A stretch of DNA of 64,000 nucleotides, taken from Leptospiraceae bacterium (GTDB lineage: Bacteria; Spirochaetota; Leptospiria; Leptospirales; Leptospiraceae). How positions within the stretch are numbered: the first letter of the stretch is position 1; each line of letters opens with the position of its first letter. The stretch spans positions 22,346 through 86,345 of the forward strand of contig JACKPB010000015.1 in the NCBI GenBank assembly GCA_024233875.1. The letters run 5' to 3'. The position numbers and the translations under genes were made by a program. Under the pieces are notes generated by a model. That model did not search any database and had not been told where the DNA came from. It was given only the letters and a program-made list of their open reading frames with translations. Below are positions 25,270-32,543 of this stretch, piece by piece.

Positions 25270-27099
25270 CTAACGGATGAAATTGTGTTTGCCCTCTTCA
25301 TTTTTCTCTATGGGCAAACTCAGGCAGGATGGATACTTGTAACCGAAAACTAAATCATAAATTGGTTTGTGATCTGAGGATTTGAAGCAGTCTACATCGG
25401 ATCCGGCTAGAGATAGAAGGATGGAGCTTCCTTTTTTGATAGTGTATGAAATGGGAAGCATTTGAATCTTTACTTCATAAATATTCCCGGGGGTTAGGGG
25501 AGAAAAGTCCTTTTGTGAAAAACTTCTTTGAATCAGAACTTCATTTTTTTTACGATTTCCGGATTCCTTCATCAGAGAAAGTCTTAGCATCCCTTCTGTA
25601 ATGTAATGAACTTTTCCGTTGGGTCTCTGTTCATCTAGGTAAACAAAGATATGTCCATCCGGTTCGGAAGATTTCAGAAAAAGGGTCACTTCACAGATCC
25701 CGGTGAGATCCATGTCTTCCAACGTAGGTAGAGATTTTAAGGTGAAGTTTTTTTTGTATTGCAAATACCTTTTTTTGTAATTCGTTTTTTTATCGAGAGG
25801 GTTCACCATCGATCTCCATCTGGAGTGAGCACCGGTTCCATGAGAGTAGTCCGGGCGAAATTCATTGATAGCCTCTTCCTGAATAGGTTTGTAGAGAAAC
25901 ATTGACTTATCCGGATGAATGAAGTAATCTATCGTTTCCGAAGGGATAGGGAAACTGTCTGATTCCTTCCATGTTTCTTTTCCCATAGTAAAGTAATGAA
26001 CTGATTTCTCATTTTCCAAACCATTTTCCAATCCACGAATGTGATGATCAAAGAATCTGAGTATTTCTCTTCCGAAATCAAAGGAAGGCTTGGTGAATTT
26101 TGCATAAGGACTTACGTTTTGACTTCCACCATGATCCCAGGGACCGAGGATGAGTTTATTCTTTTCATTTTTGTATTGGAGTATTTTTTTTATAGCGGCA
26201 TTTTGATAGGCACCATCATACCAACCTGAAATGAAGAGCATGGGGATCCGGGATTTCAATTTGGGATTTAGAAAGTTATGGGGGCTAATGGAATCCAGTT
26301 TGATTCCGTTTTTGGACACATCATCCCGAAACTGAATCGATAGGGCTTCTTCATGGGGATTCCAATTGTTTCTATGATCAAACTTTGCTTTATCAAAAAG
26401 ATTCTCTTCCCCCTCGACAGTGGCTACATTTTTAATGATTAAGTTTACATATTTGGGAAAGAAGGTAGCTAATTCCTGATTGTCGAGGGCGTAGTTTAGT
26501 TTTGTCCAATTTTTGGTGAACCATTCAAAATGGATTCCACCCGGAAAAACTAAGTCAGAGTAAAGGTCAAACAGACTAAAACTTGAGACAACTGCTTTCA
26601 GAGAAGGATGGTTGGACAAAGCAAGAAATTCACCAGCCGTTCCATTATAGGATGTTCCGGTGCAACCTATTCTTCCATCGCACCAGGATTGGTGGGTGAT
26701 CCAGTCCAAAATGAACAGAGCATCCATGAGTTCTTTCTTGGAAAATTCACAGGTGCGGATTCCTGTAGACGCTCCGGTTCCACGAACGTCAATTGAGATC
26801 CAGATGTAACCATTATTGATCAGAAGGTTTTTTAGTGAATCACCCGGTTGTTTTAGAAAGAGGGAAAAGGGAAACTTGTATTGGATTTTTCTGTAGTATC
26901 TGCTTTGGTGGAAGATGACGGGAAATTTTTCTTTTTCATAAATCTTTTCGGGGAAGTAGATGTCCATAGCTATCTTGACCCCATCTTTCATTTTCAAATA
27001 AATGGATTTGATCTCGGCTATTTTTCTTCCTTTGAACTTGGACTTTTTTTCGGGCTTCAACCACCAGTTTTTATCAGAATTAATTTTTTTAGGAAACAA
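25270..27099 (-). CDS. CocE/NonD family hydrolase (S15 peptidase fold)
   Basis: Alpha/beta hydrolase of 609 residues. The N-terminal X-Pro dipeptidyl-peptidase (S15) fold has 'DVRGTGASTG' (oxyanion region), nucleophile Ser150 in 'GCTGTSYNGTAG', and the later acid/base region in 'GWYDGAYQNAA' and 'GPWDHGG'. The C-terminal third is the jelly-roll PepX_C domain ('GICEVTLFLKSSEPDGHIFV'). Members cleave acyl bonds of peptides or esters; the substrate here is unknown. No signal peptide is evident. The copZ-like gene ends about 220 bases... upstream gene spacing is only 15 bases on the same strand (copZ stop at 27115), so co-transcription is plausible. Confidence 0.85.
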   Translation of the reverse strand: MFPKKINSDKNWWLKPEKKSKFKGRKIAEIKSIYLKMKDGVKIAMDIYFPEKIYEKEKFPVIFHQSRYYRKIQYKFPFSLFLKQPGDSLKNLLINNGYIWISIDVRGTGASTGIRTCEFSKKELMDALFILDWITHQSWCDGRIGCTGTSYNGTAGEFLALSNHPSLKAVVSSFSLFDLYSDLVFPGGIHFEWFTKNWTKLNYALDNQELATFFPKYVNLIIKNVATVEGEENLFDKAKFDHRNNWNPHEEALSIQFRDDVSKNGIKLDSISPHNFLNPKLKSRIPMLFISGWYDGAYQNAAIKKILQYKNEKNKLILGPWDHGGSQNVSPYAKFTKPSFDFGREILRFFDHHIRGLENGLENEKSVHYFTMGKETWKESDSFPIPSETIDYFIHPDKSMFLYKPIQEEAINEFRPDYSHGTGAHSRWRSMVNPLDKKTNYKKRYLQYKKNFTLKSLPTLEDMDLTGICEVTLFLKSSEPDGHIFVYLDEQRPNGKVHYITEGMLRLSLMKESGNRKKNEVLIQRSFSQKDFSPLTPGNIYEVKIQMLPISYTIKKGSSILLSLAGSDVDCFKSSDHKPIYDLVFGYKYPSCLSLPIEKNEEGKHNFIR

Positions 27100-27114
27100 T
27101 CTGCTTGTCCGTTG

Positions 27115-27321
27115 TCAGTTTTTCACCTCATAGCCGGCCGTCTCAATTGCTGTGACTACTTCTTGTTGTTTTCCCGGATCTAAAATCTCTACCTTAACTG
27201 TCTTATTCTCCAAGGAAACATCGATAGTAGAAACACCCTCTACTTTCGCAACTTCCTCTTTTACTGCTTTGACGCAATGCATACAGGACATTCCTTCTAC
27301 ATTCAATTGAATACTTGCCAT
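27115..27321 (-). CDS. copZ: CopZ-like heavy-metal chaperone (HMA domain)
   Basis: Single heavy-metal-associated domain of 68 residues, the normal length of a CopZ chaperone. The metal site is 'GMSCMHC' (Cys13, Cys16). 'VEGVSTIDVSLENKTVKVEI' and 'VVTAIETAGYEV' complete the ferredoxin-like fold. It likely carries Cu(I) in the cytoplasm, but no CopA ATPase is in this window, so the metal is inferred. 'GGAGGATTTTATATG' is a strong ribosome site. The CocE-type gene starts 15 bases after its stop. Confidence 0.88.
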   Translation of the reverse strand: MASIQLNVEGMSCMHCVKAVKEEVAKVEGVSTIDVSLENKTVKVEILDPGKQQEVVTAIETAGYEVKN

Positions 27322-27511
27322 ATAAAATCCTCCAGTCCGGAAGATCCGATGAATTTATAGAAAAATCTATATTCCACCGGATCGAACCTGAGAGTATTAT
27401 ACTTCAGGGGAGTCCGAGGGGTTCAAGTCAAAAATATGAGATTTCTGGTCAATGACTCCCTGAAAAATCGAAAAGTATTGGCGAAATCAATAGTTAATAT
27501 AAATCGATTCG

Positions 27512-27540
27512 AGGCTTTATTTATATAATAAATAAAGCCT
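27512..27540 (-). terminator. Perfect 13-bp stem-loop terminator
   Basis: 'AGGCTTTATTTAT', a 3-base loop, then the exact complement ending 'AAATAAAGCCT'. It lies 7 bases after the minus-strand stop at 27548. The AT-rich stem supplies the U-rich tail. Confidence 0.75.
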
Positions 27541-27547
27541 TTCCCAT

Positions 27548-27769
27548 TCAAAAGTGAAATGGAAGCTCTACCAGTCCCGGAAGGGGTTCTTTGGAACGAC
27601 TTGGTTTTTTGAACTTTCGTTTTGGTCTTTTTCTTTTGGGAGTCTCCCTGCAGGTTTCCAAAAGCTCTACTCGGGTAGCTTCCAATTTTTCAATTAGATC
27701 TGAAATATCGGGAAAATCAGTGATGGATGAAATCCCGGTGAATTGATTTTCTTTTCTTGCTAATCCCAT
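27548..27769 (-). CDS. Small basic hypothetical protein
   Basis: Protein of 73 residues. The N-terminal half is a helix-forming acidic segment ('DISDLIEKLEATRVELLE') and the C-terminal half is strongly basic ('KRKRPKRKFKKPSRSK'). No membrane segment or known domain. A good ribosome site ('AGGAG' then 'ATAAAAAATG') and a perfect terminator immediately after the stop argue for a real gene. The basic tail would fit nucleic-acid or ribosome binding, but that is inference. Confidence 0.6.
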   Translation of the reverse strand: MGLARKENQFTGISSITDFPDISDLIEKLEATRVELLETCRETPKRKRPKRKFKKPSRSKEPLPGLVELPFHF

Positions 27770-27910
27770 TTTTTATCTCCTGTGAATAACTAAGGATAGC
27801 AAGACAGTGCGACAAATTGAGATTCCTTTAGATTTTTTTTTATGCCAAATTACATTTTTTAGTGAATAATTCTATAGGATTTGGAATATAGTCTACTTGA
27901 AAGGTAGAGA

Positions 27911-29374
27911 ATGCTAGATCCGAATGAAATTTATGATAAGCTCCTAAAAGGGGAACAGGTAAATATTAGACATACATTTATTTCTGAAGATGACCTTAGA
28001 GAGTACTATAATTTATTCCTATTGATGATGAGTTTTTACGACCAGATGTTCCTTCTGGAAGTAAGTTTTACTATAGTTAAAGAAATTTTAATCAATGCTG
28101 TTAAAGCAAATGCTAAGAGAGTTCATTTCAAAAGATTGAATCTCAATATTCACGATCCCGCACATTATGAAAAGGGAATGTTGTCCTTTGCCGAAGAAGT
28201 GACAATGAAATGGAATGAACAACAGGAATATCTGGACAGTTCGGAATTTTACATTCAGACCAATAGTCTTATAAAAGACAATAACTTCCTTTTTATCGTT
28301 GAAAACAACGCAAACGTCATGCCGGTTGAGCAGGAAAGGATCAAGAAGCGTATGGAAGCGGCAAAGGCTTACAACGACCTTTCTGACGCCTTTGAAGATA
28401 TGTCTGACTCTACAGAATCTGCCGGACTGGGTTTGATTCTAACCCAGATTTTACTCAGGAATTCGGGGATCGGAAGGGAAAACTTTCGGTTGGTTTTTCA
28501 ACCGGATAAGACCCTGGTCGTCTTTCAAATCCCTTCCAATGTAGTTCCACAGATTCAGGGTGTGTCCAAGTTCAACGCTAAGGTGTTGGATGAGATAGAA
28601 AATCTTCCTCCTCTTCCCAAGAGTCTTCATAAAATCATCGATCTCTGTAACGATCCGGAAGCTAACATTCATACCCTAAGTGTCGAAATCGAAAAAGATC
28701 CTGCTCTCAGTGCGGACCTTTTGAAATTGTCCAACTCAACCTACTTCATTACCAGAAATAAGGTCAGCACGATCCAGAATGCAATTAAGATTGTAGGATT
28801 GAAAAACTTAAAAAACCTACTCTATGTTTCCGGTGTCACTAAGATCATGAGTTCGAGGTATGAAAAAGCTCAGGAAATCTGGGATCACTCCGGAAAGTGT
28901 AGTATCTACGCTAGACTGATAGCCAACGAATTCTCCCATCACAAAATTGCAGATATCGCCGCAACTGCGGGTCTACTGCATGACATAGGAAAACTGGTTC
29001 TCCTTTCTATTGATAAGAATATCACCAAGAGAGTAGAATTCCTCAAAGACAAAGAGAAAAACAATTCTGTTCTTCTCGAAGAATATTCCATGGGAATCAG
29101 TCACCCGGATATCGGAGCCCAGCTCCTCACCAAGTGGGGCTTTCCTGTCGAACTGATAGAAGTAGTTCAGTTTCACCATAGACCTTTCCTGGCTTCAGCT
29201 GATTCCAGAGCTCTCACCGAAATTATTTATTTAGCAAACAATCTTGTCGATTTGAAAGATGGGAAGACAAGTTTTTCAGTTATGCTCTCACCTATCCTGG
29301 AAAACTTTAATATTGTCACCGAGCAGGATTTGTTGAATTTGATTGAAAAGTTAGATAGTCATATCGCAGACTAG
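27911..29374 (+). CDS. HDOD-domain regulator with N-terminal GHKL-like ATPase domain
   Basis: Signalling protein of 487 residues. Residues about 40-215 resemble a degenerate GHKL ATPase: 'VKEILINAVKANAKRVHF' as N box, 'FIVENNANVMP' as G1-like segment and 'TESAGLGLILTQILLRN' as G2-like box. The C-terminal HDOD domain (about 230-430) starts 'LPPLPKSLHKIIDLCNDPEA', includes 'DPALSADLLKLSNSTYF' and 'AATAGLLHDIGKLVLL'. HDOD proteins act in bacterial signalling, often without hydrolase activity; here an HD pair is present in 'LLHDIGK'. The ABC ATPase gene starts 7 bases after the stop, indicating an operon. Confidence 0.82.
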   Translation: MLDPNEIYDKLLKGEQVNIRHTFISEDDLREYYNLFLLMMSFYDQMFLLEVSFTIVKEILINAVKANAKRVHFKRLNLNIHDPAHYEKGMLSFAEEVTMKWNEQQEYLDSSEFYIQTNSLIKDNNFLFIVENNANVMPVEQERIKKRMEAAKAYNDLSDAFEDMSDSTESAGLGLILTQILLRNSGIGRENFRLVFQPDKTLVVFQIPSNVVPQIQGVSKFNAKVLDEIENLPPLPKSLHKIIDLCNDPEANIHTLSVEIEKDPALSADLLKLSNSTYFITRNKVSTIQNAIKIVGLKNLKNLLYVSGVTKIMSSRYEKAQEIWDHSGKCSIYARLIANEFSHHKIADIAATAGLLHDIGKLVLLSIDKNITKRVEFLKDKEKNNSVLLEEYSMGISHPDIGAQLLTKWGFPVELIEVVQFHHRPFLASADSRALTEIIYLANNLVDLKDGKTSFSVMLSPILENFNIVTEQDLLNLIEKLDSHIAD

Positions 29375-29381
29375 GTAGAAC

Positions 29382-30197
29382 TTGAAATCAGAAGACTCCA
29401 TAGTCTCACTAAAAAATATTACCTATATTCAAAAAGATCAGACCATTCTGGATTCATTGAATCTGGATATTGAGAAAGATTTTTTTCATTTCATCCTCGG
29501 AAAAAATGGATCCGGAAAGACCACGCTACTTAATTTGATCTACGGTAAGCTCTGGCCGACCCGGGGCGAGGTAATTGTGTTGGGAGAAAAGTATGGCACC
29601 TTTCCCATTCGTGAAGTCCAGAAGAAAATTGGTATCTTAGATCGAAATCATCAGGAAAATACTCTACAAAAAAGTCTCACAGTAAAGCAAATCATCGGAT
29701 CGGGTTTTTTTTCCAGCATAGGTCTTTACAATGATTTCACAGAAGAGCAGGAAAGGGAGTTGGATAGAATCATCTCTGAAAATTCCTGGATCAGGGACCC
29801 AAATCAAACTTACAGGACACTTTCGGATGGAGAAAAGAAAAAAATCCTTCTCCTGCGTGCTCTGATCACAGAACCGGAACTATTGCTTTTGGATGAACCG
29901 ACTTCTGAATTGGACTTCTCTGCCAGAGAAGATTTTTTTGAAACACTCTCGATTCAGAAAAAAAAGAGAGTTTTTACCTGTATCATGATCACTCACAGAG
30001 CGGATGAAATACCTGAATACTTTACAAGAGGGATATTGATGCGTGATGGAAGAGTGATTCAGAAGGGTAAAATTCATGAATGTATGAAATCAAAGCATTT
30101 GTCCGAAGTGTATGGAATTCCGATTCGGGTAGTTAAGGAATTCAATCGATACTTTGTGTTCAAGGAATGTGACAATCCGGAGAATTTTCAGATCTAA
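29382..30197 (+). CDS. ABC transporter ATP-binding protein
   Basis: Single ABC ATPase domain of 271 residues starting at TTG. Walker A is 'GKNGSGKTTL', the signature 'TLSDGEKKKILLLRAL' (degenerate SDGEKK instead of SGGQ), Walker B 'LLLLDEPTSELD', and the switch His lies in 'CIMITHRADEIP'. Layout and length are like YlmA/ModF-type soluble ABC proteins. No membrane permease gene is adjacent, so it may partner a distant permease or regulate in another way. It is coupled to the HDOD gene upstream. Confidence 0.88.
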   Translation: MKSEDSIVSLKNITYIQKDQTILDSLNLDIEKDFFHFILGKNGSGKTTLLNLIYGKLWPTRGEVIVLGEKYGTFPIREVQKKIGILDRNHQENTLQKSLTVKQIIGSGFFSSIGLYNDFTEEQERELDRIISENSWIRDPNQTYRTLSDGEKKKILLLRALITEPELLLLDEPTSELDFSAREDFFETLSIQKKKRVFTCIMITHRADEIPEYFTRGILMRDGRVIQKGKIHECMKSKHLSEVYGIPIRVVKEFNRYFVFKECDNPENFQI

Positions 30198-30203
30198 AAT
30201 ACC

Positions 30204-32468
30204 TTATCTCCCTACCTGAGGAGGTAAAATGTATTCATCCACAATGGTAGCACCTTCCCATTTCTTCACCAGGTCCAGCAATTCATTTTTGAATCGATAA
30301 GAATAGTAGTTTGGATATAGATTCTTGGTATTCAAAGGATCTTCTTCACGATTGTAAAATTCATAGAGAACTCCATCATGCGTAGGTATGTAGATGAGCT
30401 TGAAATTTTTACTGAGAATAGCCCTGTGTTTGGCAAATGCTATTGTCTCACGGTAGTACGGTTCGGTGATCATAATCTGATAATTGTTCTCCGGAACTAC
30501 CCTGTGGAGTTCCAGAATATTTGGATAGAGTATCCTTTGCTTTTGAAAGAAATGATCTCCCACATCGGAAAACCAGATCCCTGTTTCCGCATAGATGAGT
30601 CTATCGTCTTCCCAGCTTTTTTTCCCGAAACCTGATTTTAGAGACCTACCCGGAAGAGTGGTGTCGGGTTCAATTCCATAAATATCTAATAAGGTCGGAA
30701 GAATATCTATAGAGCTTGTGATACCGGAAAATGTACTACAGGTTTCATTGTTCAATTTTTGACATTCATCCCGGATCGTGTTCTGTACAAAATCGGGATA
30801 TTTGACTATCAGGGGAACTCCGATTACGTTTTCTCCCCTAAGATGCTCACCGTGACCATGCCCGTGAATGTCTTCATAGAGAGTCTCACCGTGATCACCG
30901 GTTAGAAGGATCAAACTATTTTTATAAAGATCATAGTCATGAAGAAATTGAATGAATTCACCAAAATCAGAATCGAAAGCATTGATACTTGCATCAAAAA
31001 TAGACCTGATTTGCTCGATATCATTCTCATCAGGTTTTTTATCATTAGTAGGATCTACAAATTTGAAGTACTTGAATTGTCCGTAGTAGTCCGGAGAGGT
31101 GTATTTTTTGTAGTACGGGAATTGTGGTGAGTAAGGAAAGTGAGTTACGGAAAAAAAGGAAGTAACGAACAAATCCCGACCCGCATTCAATCGAATGAAA
31201 GGGATCATTTTGTCGAGTATCAAACGTCCATCTCCCAGATTGGAGAAACTTCTGATCTCAGGAAAAAATTCACCTCCTCCCATTGAACCCGTTAGGAGAG
31301 GGAGGAGAAAGATTTGAGGCTCCAGGGATTTTTGAATTAGGAGAATCTTTGCATTGAAATCCGGTGTTTCCACTGTTTCAAAGCCAAACCCTGCCCTCGG
31401 GAATATATCACCGGCAAAATTAGAAAAGACTCCAGTAAGAAAGTTTTTTCGGGAGAGGTATTGGGGAAGGGTAGGAAAATCAGAGCTTCCTATGTTCTCA
31501 GCTTCCTCAGGAGCGGGAAACATAGCCCGAACTTTGTGGGACATGCTGTAGTTTCCTGTGAGAAGATCCGCCCAACTGGGAAACGTCCTGGGGATAGTTG
31601 TATTGTGATCGGTATAGCTTACAGAGTCCAAAAGAAAATTATCGATATTAGGTGTGATACTTTCTCCATCCCGAATCTTTCCGATACGATCTTTTCTGAG
31701 ACTATCCGCTGAGATTATGAAGATATACTTCCGGGATTCAGGGTTGAGGTTGGGATATTGAAACATGTTTTCAATGAAATAAAAAATATAACCCAGAGTG
31801 AAGAGAAATAGAAATATTGGAAAGTAAACCAATCGATTGAGGCGAGCTGAGTAGATTTGAAAAAATTTGAAGACAAAGTAAGTGATCGCCAATCCTAAAA
31901 AGTCACCCCTGTAATGCCAAATAGCAAATAGGGATAGGTAAATTAGAATAGTAATGTATTGGAATTCTGCTGTTCGGAATAGCTTGTAAAGAATGAAGAG
32001 TAAGTATCCAAAGAGTAGAACGATCAATAGGTAGAGAGGATATTGGGGATGTATGTGGTCTGTCAAAAAATAGAGAAAGGGAAGTAGATAGCTATGTCTA
32101 CCATAAAAAAAATCTGCATACACCTGAGGATAGAGTACTACGGAGTGAACCCAGGGAAGGAGAGTAAAGAGAAAGAAAACAGGAAACACAACCCTGTAAT
32201 CAATCTTTCGATCTTTCCAAAAGTACCCCAACATGGATTCCAAACTAGCGAAGTAAAAAAAATATAGGAAAAATATTTTTAATGAAATGGTTAAGAATTG
32301 AAAAATGAAGTCTTTGTTCAAATAAGAAAGAATCAGGGACTCCATTTCGAATCCCATGATTTTAAAAGAAAAATTGGCCAGAAACGATAGAAACAGTAAA
32401 AGTAGAGTGTAGCCGAGAGAATATCGGGAGTCTCTGAATAAATTTTTAAATGATTCTTTCCACTTCAT
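30204..32468 (-). CDS. Membrane sulfatase/alkaline-phosphatase-superfamily protein
   Basis: Protein of 754 residues. About seven hydrophobic segments occupy residues 12-250. The catalytic domain then begins 'KYIFIISADSLRKDRI' (metal Asp), with 'TTIPRTFPSWADLLTGNYS' as the nucleophile Thr/Ser region and 'LLTGDHGETLYEDIHGHGHG' as the second metal cluster. This is the layout of LTA-synthase-like and lipid phosphoethanolamine/phosphoglycerol transferases facing the periplasm. Substrate unknown. It lies 75 bases after batBC on the same strand, with no terminator recognised between, and may be transcribed with it. Confidence 0.82.
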   Translation of the reverse strand: MKWKESFKNLFRDSRYSLGYTLLLLFLSFLANFSFKIMGFEMESLILSYLNKDFIFQFLTISLKIFFLYFFYFASLESMLGYFWKDRKIDYRVVFPVFFLFTLLPWVHSVVLYPQVYADFFYGRHSYLLPFLYFLTDHIHPQYPLYLLIVLLFGYLLFILYKLFRTAEFQYITILIYLSLFAIWHYRGDFLGLAITYFVFKFFQIYSARLNRLVYFPIFLFLFTLGYIFYFIENMFQYPNLNPESRKYIFIISADSLRKDRIGKIRDGESITPNIDNFLLDSVSYTDHNTTIPRTFPSWADLLTGNYSMSHKVRAMFPAPEEAENIGSSDFPTLPQYLSRKNFLTGVFSNFAGDIFPRAGFGFETVETPDFNAKILLIQKSLEPQIFLLPLLTGSMGGGEFFPEIRSFSNLGDGRLILDKMIPFIRLNAGRDLFVTSFFSVTHFPYSPQFPYYKKYTSPDYYGQFKYFKFVDPTNDKKPDENDIEQIRSIFDASINAFDSDFGEFIQFLHDYDLYKNSLILLTGDHGETLYEDIHGHGHGEHLRGENVIGVPLIVKYPDFVQNTIRDECQKLNNETCSTFSGITSSIDILPTLLDIYGIEPDTTLPGRSLKSGFGKKSWEDDRLIYAETGIWFSDVGDHFFQKQRILYPNILELHRVVPENNYQIMITEPYYRETIAFAKHRAILSKNFKLIYIPTHDGVLYEFYNREEDPLNTKNLYPNYYSYRFKNELLDLVKKWEGATIVDEYILPPQVGR

Positions 32469-32543
32469 AGTCTTAAATTCAGAACCCGAAATCTGAATTA
32501 GAAATACAAGTTTTGGAAGGATTCGGGAAGGAGCAATTCATTT

